A stretch of DNA of 64,000 nucleotides from Trametopsis cervina. Taxonomy: Eukaryota > Basidiomycota > Agaricomycetes > Polyporales > Irpicaceae. Location: contig MU278348.1 in assembly GCA_022385755.1 (NCBI GenBank), forward strand, positions 1,989,470 to 2,053,469, given 5' to 3'. The notes beneath the pieces were generated by a model. It was not told where the DNA came from. It made no database searches and saw nothing but the letters and a program-made list of their open reading frames with translations. The position numbers were made by a program, and so were the translations under genes. This document shows positions 20,884-33,800 of this stretch, in pieces; positions within the stretch are counted from its first letter, which is position 1, and each line of letters opens with the position of its first letter.

Positions 20884-21691
20884 ATGCGTCCGCTGACAGA
20901 GGATGAGAGCAAAGTGGTCTTTACCAAGCTTGCCAACTATATTGTGAGTGAAGCTGCTAAATACCAATGCGTGTGAGACTCAAACAGCGGATTCTCAGGG
21001 CAAAAACCTTGTTCATCTCATAGACAGACCTGACGAGCCTTATTGCTTTCGACTGCATAAAGACAGAGTATTCTATGTCTCCGAGTCATCAATGCGTCTC
21101 GCGATATCAGTGGCAAAGCCGAACCTGGTCAGCTTGGGGACATGTTTTGGCAAGTTCTCGAAGTCAGGCAAGTTCAAGCTGCACGTAACAGCTCTTGACT
21201 ACCTTGCACAATATGCCAAGTACAAGGTATGTTCCCGTCAATCCCGTCTTTCTATTGCTAAGAATGTGTATCTCTCAGGTCTGGATCAAGCCCAACGGTG
21301 AAATGCCTTACCTATACGGAAACCATGTACTCAAAGCACATCTCGGCCGAATAACGGAGGACACGCCTGAGCATCAAGGCGTAGTAGTGTATAGTATGAA
21401 CGACATTCCGCTAGTACGTTATCTATTATCATGAGACGTACACCGCTGACTGTGTACGCAGGGGTTTGGTGTCACCGCGAGGTCAACAGTAGACACAAGA
21501 AAGCTGGATCCGACTTCAATCATTGTGTTCCATCAATCGTAAGTCGTTTATGTTGCTGCTAGCTATGATTCATTCTGAACTTTTTGCTTAGGGACGTTGG
21601 AGAATACCTGCGTGATGAGGTGTGTTATCTTCTGACTAGCCCATGTTGATCTAATACTCATTCGCTACGAATATAGGAAACCTTATTCTGA
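20884..21691 (+). CDS. NIP7: 60S ribosome biogenesis factor NIP7
   Basis: Nucleolar PUA-domain protein needed for 27S pre-rRNA processing and 60S assembly. Six exons, 20884-20943, 20999-21226, 21279-21413, 21462-21538, 21592-21619 and 21677-21691, give a 180-residue protein, the usual NIP7 length. It begins [23 protein letters not shown]7 hallmarks follow: [20 protein letters not shown], the [20 protein letters not shown] block, then the C-terminal PUA part [39 protein letters not shown] and [10 protein letters not shown], ending [13 protein letters not shown]. The last coding exon is only 15 nt including the stop. Very high conservation makes this call secure. Confidence 0.97.
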
Positions 21692-22039
21692 TCTTCTTCG
21701 AAGTCACATTTTGCGACTAATTCATACAACCGGGATATCTCGTCCAGCGGGCTGACCAGTCAGTATTGGAAGGCCTGGGACAGTCTGTACAACGCTGTAC
21801 TGCGCGAAAATTATGGTACTTGGTATATAATTTCCACCACTGTATATTATGCATCATCATCTATAGATCTGCTTGTAAGAACATCACAGATACATGTCCC
21901 AATGTCTGCAGTCGATCGCGGTGGCTGCCCGTGAACAATCTTGAATCTTGTATGTTAATAGGCGGCCCGTTTGGCGCCGCAGCGTGTCAATGATGCGTGC
22001 TGTAGGAAACTGTACGTGTCCGTAAATGTTACCACAACC
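21692..22039. other. Intergenic region
   Basis: About 350 bases between NIP7 and the Sec39-domain gene, both on the plus strand. No gene or clear element seen. Confidence 0.5.
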
Positions 22040-25000
22040 ATGACGTCTCCGCCCGCGAGCCAACCATCCTCGACCATAGACCTATCCTCTCAATGGGTCA
22101 ACATCCCGGACGATGAACTCACATCAGATATTGTTCAAAACTGCCTGAATGCTGTTGCCGACGATGTATGGGTCACCGCTGCCTGCGTGGATCGGCTACT
22201 TGAAGACGTGTCACTACAAAGGACGCTGCTAGAGATTGGAATTGGCAGGACAGAGCCTGCAGTGCAACGAGCCCAGGCAACCTCGGACGACCTAGCACAA
22301 GAGGAGGACATGGGAAAGGATATACCAGCGGAGGAAGGGAAGCGTCGCGCTCTGAACACATATTTCCAGGACGAACCTGCGGATGCACAACTATGCCATA
22401 TGCGTTCTGTGCTATTGGAACGCTTGGATAGGCTGAATACCTACGTGGAGCTTTGTCAGACACTTCCTCCGGTAGATGAAGACACGGGCACGGACGAAAT
22501 TGACGAGGAATGGGAGGATGATCCATGGGGAGACACGGTGGAGGGCTCGAAGACAACACGACATACGGTCACGGAACCACCAATGCCACTGTTAAGTTTC
22601 ATGACGGATGACTTGCTCGACACTGCGTGTCTACTTATATCCCTTGGCCTTTATTCTGCGGTGCGAGTTCTCATGGAACGTCATGGTTCGCGCTTATGGC
22701 AATATCGCTTCGCCGTTCTTGAAAGCATACCAGAACATGCTTCTCCCACGGACTTCAAGGACCTGCTGCCCGGTTTGGACGCCGCTTCAGGAGAGGAGCG
22801 TTTGACAAACCGTCGACCGTGGAGAGAAGAGGAGGATTGGGTGGAAAGCGTTCCTGTTCGGCAAGCTTTGAAAGAGGCAGGGCTTAGCAGAGAGGACACA
22901 GACACATTTGGCCCCCCACCGCAACCATCTGTTTTGCCGTCTACAGCTCTTACGGAATGGTACCGAGCGCAAATCGACAAAGTGATATCAGCATCCGGTA
23001 TGCTGGACAATGCTCTTTCCCTAGTGCAACACGCTGCGTCGCAAGGTATCTTAGGCATGGACGAAATTGGGGAGGAACTCTTACTTCTGTCACGTCTTGT
23101 CTACGAGGCTCCTTCGGAAAGCTCAATGTCGATTGAGGACTGGACATTGGAGCGCTGGAAACGCTTGGACCCTCCGTCCGCAATCCGTGCATACCTAGCC
23201 AACGCACCCCCGGAGAAGATTCCGAGACAGATCAACAAGCTAGTCATGCCATATCTGTTCGTCCTTGAATCCCGCGCCGAGCGCGAAGGACATCCTGACC
23301 CTGAGCTTGTAAACCGGCTCCTCTTCGACTACATCTTGAAAGCTCCACTTGACGTTGTTGCTGCAATATTCGAAGCGTCAAAACCTACCCTTCCCCCTGC
23401 ACAACGTCTCCTACGAAGCGATGAGGATATGGTCCGTCTGGCTCTTGCCTGCTTATATGGCAGCGAAAGTCTGGTCGAGTGGCCAACTATGAGCCGGGTC
23501 TTTGAGTGTCTGCCTGCTTGGGAGGTACCAGAGGATGAAGATGAAGCAGACGAGGCAGACACTACCATAGCATCTCTTGGTGCCTTTGTGACACCCACGA
23601 CGTCCCAGCCTCGGGTCACTCCGTCCGACCTGTTAGTGTTCTTCAAACCTCTGCCGATACATTCACTCTCGAGAGCATTGGACGTCCTCGACGTTCACCT
23701 GGAATCAGGGGAGATTCTTTCACGCTGGAGCGTTCCAGCTCCTCTCAGGTGGTTCCTGCGGAGCAACGAGAACGCTTCCGAGCAGAGGGCGTGGGCTACA
23801 CGTATGGCTCGCCAAGCAGGTGGGCAGGACGATAAGCTGGAATCCCTAGAGGACTGGGAATGGCTTCTGGATGACATGCTCAAATTATCTGGTTCTGGAG
23901 GAAGTGGCTTGAAGGGCGCGTTTTGCCTGCTACCTGCAGATGAGATTCTGCGCATATTTCTTAGCGGCTTACTTGCTTCAGGTCGTAAGTACGTTACAGC
24001 TTTAACTTGTACATCGTGATGACACCGCTTTAGGATTCGATATCGCGCGCAGCATGCTTCACTCTCCGAAGTCGAAACTGCGGCTTCCACCCGAAGCTTT
24101 AGAGGATGTCTGCCTCGCGTGCTCGCAAGAGTTCTATGATAATTCGAACTCGGGGAACTATCACTTTGGTGATATGAAGCTCGCGTATGACTGGTACGTT
24201 GATATATTGCTTGCGCTGGACTATCGCTTACTCTCTCGTAGTCTCGACGTCCCTCCCGTTACTGGAAAGATCATACGAGAAAAAGAGTTCATCGAGGCGA
24301 CGTCTCGTCTTTGCTCTTTCAATCTCATGTCATCCCCTGGTACACCCATAACACCTATCGAGATCCGACTTACCAAAGACCGTCTCTCACTCGTTTCTCG
24401 AGTACTCTCCAGCAATCCCGAAGCATACAAACATTCACAAGTCATCCTCGAACTCGTGCAGAAGCTTGGTTTCGCGGGAGACATTGTTGCAGAAGTGAAG
24501 GCCCTGGCCATGCTAAGCGATACGGCACTGACAGCAGAGGACTTCGAACATGCATATGAAGAATGTAGCAAGATGGTCGATCTGGTCCTCAATCTGAGAG
24601 CGTCGCGAGGGCTACACGATCCGCAGATCCAACAGGCCAGCGAAGTTTGTTGGGTATCATGCTTCCAACTTGGGCGTCACCCGGAATTCGAAGACCTCGC
24701 GAAACGAGGTAATCTCCTTGGACGAGCGATGGAGTTATGTCCATCAGATCGTCTGTTGGACATCTTGACGAGCTGGCGGCGCCTGGATGACGAAGATCTT
24801 GATGCACGACGAGAGCGGCGAGCCGACCGACGCAGTGGTGCTCCTCGGGCGAACGGCGTACAGAAGAGGATGCACACAAACGGGACAAATGGGACGTACC
24901 TTACCGATAGGCTCTCGTCGCGGCTGCAGAGACTGCAACAACATGTGCCCTCGTCTCCGCTGGCCAGCGCTCCAGAGCTTGCAAACAGAGCTCTGCACAG

Positions 25001-25166
25001 TGTCGCTGCCAACTTCTCATTCGCCCGCGGACGGACCCTGTTTGATGAGAATGGGAGTCGATCGAGGAGTGGAAGCAGACCAGGGATAGATGCACATGAG
25101 GTTCAGGCTCAAGCATCCCGCGCGCTTCAGAAGGGTTTAGGATGGCTATTAGGTGACGACCAATAA
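22040..25166 (+). CDS. SEC39: Sec39-domain protein (Dsl1/NRZ tethering complex, NBAS-like)
   Basis: Subunit of the ER-resident tethering complex that captures COPI vesicles returning from the Golgi. Two exons, 22040-23984 and 24034-25166, give 1025 residues, longer than yeast Sec39 (about 700) but common for the basidiomycete form. The protein is mostly predicted helical. Recognisable Sec39-domain stretches include WVTAACVDRLLEDVSLQRTL, the LLDTACLLISLGLYSAVRVL region, MDEIGEELLLLSRLVYEAPS, LNRLL-type LVNRLLFDYILKAPLDVV, and FDIARSMLHSP right after the intron with PEALEDVCLACSQEFYDNSN. An acidic linker lies near residues 155-185. The C terminus is Arg-rich and low-complexity. The start at 22040 was preferred because the longer frame from 21971 gives a cysteine-rich leader unlike the family. 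Assigned from overall pattern, so less certain than NIP7. Confidence 0.82.
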
Positions 25167-25777
25167 CGGATCCTGGGGGTGTGCTTGGACTGCTAGTTTA
25201 ATCGCCATGTTGTGCACTTAGTTATAGTCGTATGTATCATTCACAGACATTTGGGAGTAGTGCGTAATGGATTGGTATCGAGGGTATCATTTATGCAAGA
25301 TTGGCGCGGCGTGGCTCGGAAAGATGGTTGTACCAGACACGATGCGGATGAGAACGAAGGTGCAAAGGCGCGATCGATCATGCGCATCCGCGAAATCAAG
25401 TACAAAGCGAATTACAACATGGCGATGCTGGGTAAAGACTGGGCATGTCCTAACGGACAGGTATAGGTGACAAACAGCTACTAGGAGGGTGCGTATGCAA
25501 ACGTTCGAATAAGGAGAGAGCGAAGAATGAGGCAAATAGTTATGAAGTACAGTATTAGATCTACATTCCGGGGTAGAGACAGACAGACAAGGACAAGATG
25601 ACAATGAGGGTAAGGATCGACCTGGAGACAGCGAGAGGAAGGGATATTAATCATACATACAAATAAACACGCGTGATTTCCAAAAAGAAACGAGTGGTTG
25701 TGATCGACCAGTACCCAACCGGTCATATGTTAGATGGAACGGTGCGGAGTGGCGTAGCAACAGAGGCACTTCACCGC
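25167..25777. other. Convergent intergenic region
   Basis: About 610 bases between two converging genes. It presumably holds both 3' UTRs. A plus-strand frame at 25212-25466 has no features of a gene. Confidence 0.5.
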
Positions 25778-28418
25778 CTACGTCGCACTGCCAAACCGCG
25801 AGCCAACTCCGGTGCGTGCTCTTGGTCGGTTCACCACGCCGCCAACCTTGACGCCAGCCTTCTTCAGGTCTTCGGTATGATCGACGCCTTTACCGGTGTT
25901 ACCGCGTCCGCAGGAGGTACAGTACTCGCTGTCATGCTCCACAGCACGCAGTTCGTCGACTTCAGCCTTCAGATCTCTGACTTGTCCTTCCAGTTCCCAT
26001 ATTTGCTGCTGCCACGCGCGGCGAGCGGTTACAATCTGTTCTTGTAACGCTTGTATCACAGAAGACTGGTCCTCAACCTGGACAACCTTATCGTCGCTCG
26101 GACGCCGGTCAAGGTGGTAAGGGATCGGTGGACTGCGTGGGGAAATCACAGACGCAGTAGTCGTGGGTGTACCGCTGTCCCTGGCAAGCCCAGGACGAGA
26201 AGATTCGGGTTCAGGGCTAGAGATTCGCGCAGCAAATTCCGGTCCAAACATCGTTGAGACAGGTCGTATGCTCAGTGGTGCCACAAAGTTAGGGTTGTTG
26301 CTAGACATCTCGCTAACGGCGGTCTGAGCAGTGAGAGGAGTGCGAGCTTCTATCGGAGACTTGAGAGACATGCCTGAGGCTGTGTGATTCGTGACGATAG
26401 AGAGACCAGGAACGTTGCGCCTCGCGCTGAGCTGCCGTTCTCGCAGAGGGGGACTCTGGGGAAGCGTCACGGTGTTATCTTCGTCCGATGCACGGCCTGA
26501 TGATCCTGACTCCGAACCGGCCAGTACAGAGGGAGTAATAGACGGCACGGGAACTCGATGCTGAGACTGCTTGCGAGTTCGCGCTGGCATGGTCGAGGGC
26601 GTTGGAGAAGCGAGAATGTCTACCGATATCGAAGGCACTGGAGGCGGCGAAGAAGGCATCTTCTCCTTGCCATTGAACAACCGCATGAAACCACTCTTCT
26701 TCCGAACGACAGTCTTGCCCTCACCCGGCCCCGGAGGCATGTTGTGCAAATCAACAGTGGAAGCAGAAGCAAAGCTCTTCATCTTTGGTCCGCTACCGCT
26801 CTGGGACCTCATCCTTGTCCACGCGGATTGAGAGGTACTGCCCTCCATAGTCCGTGATGAGTTCGGACTGGGGGAAGCGCTGGCGGTGGTACCGTTGGCA
26901 GTGGCACTGCGTGACCGCTCTCGTGCTTGAGCCTGTGCCTCCTCAAGGGAAATCAACTTGATGTTGTTATGCGGACTCTCTTGCCATCCAGCCATTGGCA
27001 TCTGATAGCCTTGGTCTCTTTGACTTGTGCCCGGCCGATTGCTCTCATAAGATGACCGTTGCGGGGTGTCCAGAGGTATCGGAGCCGAAATACCCTTCGC
27101 GAACGAGCGGGCTGTGGGCGAGAATTCGCCTTGCACCCTATTGATGGAGAATGTAGAGCTGTCGGGAGTCAGCAGCGAGTTGTTAGATCGCGTCTGAGAC
27201 ATCACACTCATGCTCGTGAGCGTGCCTGATTCGGTCACGGTGACAGTCGATTCACTGCGAGGAAGACCTGGAGAATGCGGCTCGGGATGGGCCAGAGAGT
27301 GCAATTCTTCCAATCGTTGTGAAGGGAAAGCTTCACGAGGGACATTAGGGACGAGATCTGGGTTTGCGTAGGGATGATGATGATACTCTTGCTGATTTAG
27401 AGGTGTGCGAGGAGAAGGAGGGTCTGAGAAAGAAGGTCGAGAGTCGGTCCGATAGAACTCTGGCTCTACTGGCGATGACGCCTGTACACGAGAGACATTT
27501 GACTGAGAATAGTTTGAATGATGCGGTCTAAAATCGGACAGATCTGGTCTTTGCTGAAGGTTGTTGGAAGGAGTGCGTGAACGGAATCGAGGTAGGGAAA
27601 GTTTGTCCCGCAAGCTACTTTGAGGGGAAGGAGAAAGAGCGAGAGAAGTTGAGGACATTGACGCCTGAGCCAGCGCGCTATGTGGCGACAAGGTTCCGTA
27701 GATCAGTACAGACAGAGGTAATGCAACAAGAAATCACGCACAGAAGAGCACCGCCCGCTGATACGTGGGAGGACGTGGTCTCGAATGATTGCTTCCCGCG
27801 GGACTGAGAATGCATCGAATCCAAGCTCGGCCTCGTGTCGCATTCCGGTCGCCCGTCGCGCGAACGAGGTTTCTTCGCATTCTCTTTCTCTTTGCGGGCG
27901 AAATGGAACGCAGACTTCTTGGAGACGTTGTCTGGCTCGTCAAACTCGACCGGGTCGTCCTCACCAATCTCCCACGGAGCTCGAGAGTGAACTGTCATCT
28001 TCGGTCCGTACGCACTGACTCTATGCACTTCCGCATCATCATCTGTTTGCCCGGCAACGACATCATCGTTATCTTCGTCGCTGTCCGACCCTGGCTCGGG
28101 AGTGTAGGACGGTTGTGTGTCGTCGTCTAGGTCAAGACTGCTCGCGTCTGGTATATCAAGGCGCTGGCGGTCCGTGATACCTAGCGACTGTGGAAGTGAG
28201 GGTCGGCGGCCATACTGGTGGTAGGAGCTGGTGCTAGGTTCTTGGTCGGCTCTATCAATGGGCCTCGGGGAGAAATGTGCATGGCTGTAGACTGAGGGGG
28301 AATCTGAAAACTCGGATATGGAGGGAAAACGACCGTGTAGGTCAGCTCGGGCAGCGCGTTGGTCGAGGAGACGCCTGAGATGATCCTCTTGGTAGTACAT
28401 GTCAGAGTGGGTAGCCAT
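25778..28418 (-). CDS. Unrecognised 858-residue Ser/Pro-rich protein with C-terminal coiled coil and CxxC
   Basis: I do not recognise this family. Two exons, 28418-27742 and 27677-25778, join in phase across a 64-nt intron. The N terminus (DHLRRLLDQRAARADLHGRF) looks helical. Most of the rest is low complexity, rich in Ser, Pro, Thr and Arg, with many SP/TP dipeptides, so it is probably disordered and phosphorylated. A short basic-hydrophobic patch, KKSGFMRLFNGKEK, sits near the middle. Near the C terminus a heptad-like helix (ALQEQIVTARRAWQQQIWEL and the LEGQVRDLKAEVDELRAVE stretch) is followed at once by CTSCGRG and a Gly/Arg-rich tail. This layout suits a scaffold or polarity/cytokinesis protein, but no function can be assigned. 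The intact long frame and clean splice sites argue that it is a real gene. Confidence 0.8.
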
Positions 28419-29354
28419 AATCGTCGAACTGCCGGCAGTCTTGCGCGACGCAGCGTCGACGAGGAGGGTGATAGGGAACGCAGAGGAGGGAGGAGGTAGA
28501 AGAGACAGAAACTACCAGCACGCAAAGGTTATCAACTCGATTCATAGCCGAACTGCACTAGGCGGATAGTAAACAGGGCCAAACACTACGATCACCGGCG
28601 TCTGAACTAGAGAGATTGGAACGAAACGCTCGTGATCAACTTAGAGTCTTCGCGTCCAGTTCCGCCTCATCTGCGCTATCGGTTGTTACTGCGATATTAC
28701 GTTTCGCACGAACGAGAAAACACCCGCACCGCTGCTATGGCCAGCAACCCCGGTGCTCGCTGCCTCGAGCACAGCGTTGGAAAGGCCGGAGGCAGCTTGC
28801 TGCACAGGGGTCCCACGATCAGGGTGGTGGCATCTGGCTCTCCTAAATGCAATGACCGACTAGCGGTGACCCTCGATCTCATCTGCCAACCCCGCGTACT
28901 GAGTCCTCGGAAAACGCTCGCTGTTTACAGCTTGTCCGCCCTGCGCAGATGGCATCCACCTGTGGCACTCCTGTGGGCTCGGCCAGACCGAGGCAGCCTA
29001 CAGCGGCGTGATAAGCCAGGTACCCAGGCTGTACATTTGTCTATTTCCGCGACGCACGTGCAGAGTTTATCTGGCGGTGTCGCCTCCTGAATTAGCGAGA
29101 GGATACAGGACACATTAAGGGCCCTGCAGAGACCCTGGCCATGCAGAAAGTAAAGGCGCTGTCGCAGTAGTCTATCGTACCGCTGGAAATCTGGATCGCT
29201 TCGCTGAAACATGATCGCACTAAATTACCACTTCGGTCCATGCACCTTTTCACGTGGGATTTTAGCGCCAGACATTATTCGCATTCGATTATGATTTCTG
29301 TCAAGCTGGAGACCGACCACAACGACCATCGAATCCGTGCTCCTACCTTCCGAC
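28419..29354. other. Intergenic region, possible short minus-strand ORF
   Basis: About 935 bases between two divergent genes. A minus-strand open frame at 28925-29212 (95 codons, starting MFQRSDPDFQRYDRLLRQR) looks the most protein-like of several. It has no recognised domain and no firm splice sites. Treated as not proven. Confidence 0.35.
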
Positions 29355-29914
29355 ATGGCGACGTCTGAAACAAGCCTCTCTGTCGACCTCCCAGCCACAT
29401 CCTCCGTGCCCATCGGTGCTTCCTCAGCTGGTCGCCTTTCTGGCAAACCATGGAAGCCTCAAAAGACCGCCGCTGTGTGAGCTTTCCACCATAATAGTGA
29501 ATGAATGCTCCATGCTTACTGCGATGTCATTTTTAGTCGCTCCCACTTACCTGATGGTGTCAAGACGAAAAGCTGGGAGGACAGAATGCAAAAGACACAG
29601 AAGGAAAAGGCGATAAAGCAGCTGCAGGCTGAGCTGAAAGAGGAGAAACTGGCAGAGATCAAAAGGTGCGTTCACATGGAAATTAGGTGTATATATCAGC
29701 AACTAAGATACTATACAGGAGGAAAGATATCACATTGGAACGTAAAAAGGCCGCCGAAGAGCGACGCCGCTTGGAAGAGGATAAGGCGAAGGTGAGCTAT
29801 AGCAGTCGTATACTTACATTCGCCCAAGCTTACGATACTGTACACCAGATGGGTGCACGCAAGGCTGCAAGACTAAGGAGGAAGGCAGGTCGTACGAAGA
29901 AAATCAACCACTAG
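29355..29914 (+). CDS. CGR1: rRNA-processing protein CGR1
   Basis: Small basic nucleolar protein of the Cgr1 family, needed for processing of pre-rRNA for the 60S subunit. Four exons, 29355-29476, 29537-29665, 29719-29791 and 29849-29914, give 129 residues. The family core is unmistakable: SGKPWKPQKTAAVRSHLPDG, KTKSWEDRMQKTQKEKAIK, a long charged coiled coil of KLQAEL and ERKKAAEERRRLEE repeats, and the tail MGARKAARLRRKAGRTKKIN. The last exon starts exactly at MGARKAARL. The start ATG lies in a good context, and the variable acidic/Ser N terminus is normal for the family. Confidence 0.95.
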
Positions 29915-30327
29915 AATGTTTTTGCGTGTTGCGACTCCTGGTTCCCTCCTCTGTTGCCTTCGTTCGCAGCTTTCATATCGCACTGGTATTTATTTGCAGC
30001 TTATAACCGTACTATCTTTGTATTTTTACAGCATAATTTCACCTACATGAGTACACAACCTATACCGATGAAAAATGCACTAGCGCTCGGCGCCACAAAG
30101 GATACACGTCCGAAAATGGCTGATGCCAAGCGCCGTGATGTCATGGCACTCTTCGATGTCGCGTGTGGTTCGTTGTGGGTTGAGTGGGGAGTCGATGGCA
30201 TTCTGACGACAGTGTTGAGCGTCCTCCCACTCCTCTTGACGTCATAGACAGGCGGTCGACTGGTGTATATAAACTCGTCCATCCTTGGATTAGCATCATC
30301 TTACTACCCCATACTACCTCTACCATC
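29915..30327 (+). promoter_or_regulatory. Upstream region of the 109-residue gene, TATA box at 30266-30273
   Basis: About 410 bases after CGR1. TATATAAA at 30266-30273 lies 55 bases before the next start codon, and a pyrimidine-rich leader (ACTACCCC, CTACCTCTACC) follows. A clear TATA box is uncommon among the housekeeping genes of this window and suggests regulated, possibly stress- or stage-dependent, expression. The part before 30200 shows nothing else. Confidence 0.6.
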
Positions 30328-30764
30328 ATGAACACAAACACCGGCACTGCACAAACCTACAATGACGGCGACCAACGGTATGCCCTATTCTCGCAGTACC
30401 TTTATCGCATATGCTTACCGTTTTAAATCCTATCAGCCAAGCGCCGCGTAGCTCTGACGCGCCTGAACGCTACGAAGCTGGCCAGGCGAACGCACACAAC
30501 CTGCATGACTCCAAGTGCGTTTTTCTCATTCATCTCGTAACCGTGTGCCAACATCCCTTCAGAGATAACCGGAGTCTCCTGAACCGAGCTGACCTCGAGA
30601 CGAGACAAGAGGCACGCGAGGAACAATGGGAGCAGGAAGCCCATAAAACAGACCCAACAGCGCCTGCCAAGGCCCACGGCAATCGTCCGTCTAGAGGCGC
30701 AGAGATAGACAAGCAGCTTCAGGAGGAGGACGAGCTGCGTTTGCAAGAGAAAGGACAAGCATGA
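30328..30764 (+). CDS. Unrecognised small, highly charged protein (109 residues)
   Basis: Three exons, 30328-30377, 30437-30514 and 30563-30764, splice in phase. The protein starts MNTNTGTAQTYNDGDQR and contains DAPERYEAGQANAHNLHDSK and SLLNRADLETRQEAREEQWE, ending EEDELRLQEKGQA. It is very hydrophilic, with a long charged helix in the second half and no cysteine, signal peptide or membrane segment. Such small soluble charged proteins are often stress-induced, but I do not recognise a family. The TATA box, good ATG context and consistent splice sites support a real gene. It converges on SPB1, with 128 bases between the stop codons. Confidence 0.7.
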
Positions 30765-30892
30765 GGGAACACGAAGGGAATATAATAATGTACCAGTAGA
30801 GCAACAGCAATAATCCAACAATACATGCATTGAGTAAGCCGAAAGATGTGCACGACAAGTATGACTGCGATGATAGTGTCCGGAGAGTACAT

Positions 30893-33800
30893 CTACTTCC
30901 GTTTCTTGTTTGCCTTGTCTCTTCGCTTTTGCGCGCGGACCTCCTTCTTCATTCTCGAGTCCACCATCACGTACCGTCCCTTGACGCCCTTCGGCCTGCC
31001 CTTCAACCCCTTATGGGCACCCTTTGCCACAACCACCTTTATTTCCTTCTGCTGCTTCTTTGTCGACATACCCTTGGCCATCACCTTTTCAATTTGCTGC
31101 GCCTTCTCCCGTTCGGTCATGTCGGACGTCGCGTTCACGCCCTCAGCCTTCTTCATCGCCTTTTCCAACCGCTGTGCCGCCTTCATCTTCTTACGCGCCT
31201 TAGCTTCCGCGACCTTCTTGATCGGCCGGGCATCCAGGGCGCGCATTTTTGCACGCAGAGCGGCGATGGCCTCTTTCGTGACGGGAACATTGGCCTTGTA
31301 ATGATTGGCTTCGTCGTCGAGGAACCATGATGGCAGGTCGTCTTTTGAATTGAGCGAGTACCGGTTGAACCCGTCGTTTATGAGCCCTGTTCGGGTCTTT
31401 TCACGATTAACGAGCTGTGTCGCCAAAGTGACAGCCTCCGCGGTCGTGAGACCGTGCTCTGCGAGATTGGAAACATCAGATAATGACTGAATTTCATAGT
31501 GAGAACGGCATACTGCGAATTGTATCTTGTTTGACTTCGTCTTCGTCCACATCATCAACATCCCACATATCTATGTCCTCGTCTTCAGCGGTCTGTGGGA
31601 CAATTTCGAAATCGTCGTCGTCTGCCTCCTCTTCTTCTGCTCCATCATCAGACACAGCCTGGAAACAGATATTAAATCAGGTTCATCATTCATTCTGTCT
31701 TCTCACCTCTTCGGCTTCGGGTGGCGGCGATGAGGCACCATCCATCGTGATATCTCCATCTTGATCATTTTCATCCTCCACCATATCTTCGTCGTCTTCA
31801 ACATCATCGAGCCCTGCAGACTTGAAGAAATCTTGACTGAACCAGACCTCTGCAGTCCGGCTGAGCTTGGTGTCAGCGCCACCGACGGGCTTGACGTTCG
31901 CATTTAATCGGACCTTCTTCCTGCCGCCAGTGAGGTCTACCACTTCTTCGGCTCGTCTTCGCTTTTTCGATGGCTGGGTTGCTGCCGCCGCCAGCTTTCG
32001 GCCTTCGTCTTCATCCTCATCCTCGTCTTCACCGTCACTGGAATCTGAGTCCTCGCCGGCACGCGCCTTAGCTGCCTGTACCGTGTCCCAGCCGCCCTCG
32101 TCGCTTTCACCCTCATCACTATCATTCTCCTGTATTCCGGCCCACTCCTCTCTCGCCTTATCCTTCTTCCGAGCCTCCTTCACCCTGTACTTTGCATCCC
32201 TCTCCCTCATGTGCTCCTGGTAGGACTCATACAGCCCATCCAAGTCCTGCTCCATCTCCTGGACTTTCCTTTCCCTCTCTTCTTCCGCGTCGAGTACCTC
32301 CTCATCCTCCTCATCCTCCACCTCTTCATCCTCGCTGTCGTCATCCGCACCGTCCATCAACCGATCCATTCCACCCTGCTTCCTCAACCGCTTCTCCGTT
32401 TCCTCCAAATCGAAGATGTCATCTTGACCATTTCGCAACGTGGGGTCAGTGTGCTCCAGACCGATATCCAAAGGAGCGGTCATTTGGAGCTGCATGCGCT
32501 GGATAGTCCGCTGTTTTGATTCGTTGGCACGGCGCCGCTCTCGTTTAAGGCGAGCAGCAGCTTCGGCATTGAGACGTGCAAGCTGAATAGGGTGTGGTCA
32601 GCGGGTAGCCCATGTGAAGAGGTTATGGCTGCAATGCACCTCTTCCTCAATCTCTTGGTCCGGGTCTACGTCTTCTGTTATCTCAACAGTCTCTGTTATT
32701 TCGTCGGTGGACTTTGTCTTCACTTCGAGGCCGAGCTGATCATAAAGGACATCAGAGCATGGATGTTTGAATGTTGTAATGTGCGTACCTCTTCTCGCAG
32801 CGCGGTTCGCCACTTAAGCAATGCCTTAAAATCACCCTTCCCGAGAACCTTCAAATCATCACAGTTCACTTTGATGTCCGGCTTTGTGATATCCAACGCC
32901 AACCACCCTTTCTCTTCGTCCGTCTCAAATGCGATCTTACTTGTGGTGCCTAAGAACGCCACTGCATCCTGACAGCGCACGAACTCAGCCGCGCCTGCTT
33001 TCTTGAACAACGTGTAATCGCCCTCGGCGTACCCGTCACGCTTGCGTCGCTTCTTCTCAGGCTGGAAGACGCTGACTTGGGCATTGGCTGCCGTCTGTTT
33101 GGTAAGATCCTCGGCAAGGGCAGAGGCGGTAAGGTCTTTGAAGACGTGCTTGGGGTCGAAGAATTTAGGATCAATATGCTTGGGAGCGAGGAAATCACGG
33201 CAAACGACGAAAATCTCGGCGGACACGTTTCTAGATATACAGAGTTAGCATGCAAGTTGTATGTACGAGTGTAGTAACATACCTGGAAGACGGAGGCTTC
33301 GTGGCCTCGACTTTGCCAAATAACTGGTTGAACACCCAGATGAGATTGTTGTAATCCACACTGCGGAAGACCTTCGTCACGAAAGTTCCGCCCTTTATCA
33401 GGAACTCCACTGCAAGCTTCATACTCATCAACACCAGCTCCGACTGGCTGTATGCATCTTGAACCCAGGCAGTACCGACATTCGGAGCACCATCGTGCAG
33501 GACGACATCGGCTTTCCAGTCTTTCAGTTCGCCACGAATGAGGTTACGACAGTGGGGGGTGGTGATATCTGCGGCGAAGGTAACAACTCGAGGGATAGGT
33601 CTTATGGAGACAAGGTCGACGCCTGTATATAAACACGCAAAATTAAGGAGGAGCAATGCCAAGAAGGAAGTAGGACGCACCAACGATGACACTATTGACA
33701 GGCATGTACTTGCTCGCGACCTGTAGCCAACCACCAGGTGCGGCACAAAGATCGATACAACATTTTGCACCCTCCAAAAATGAGTACTTTTTGTTCAGTT

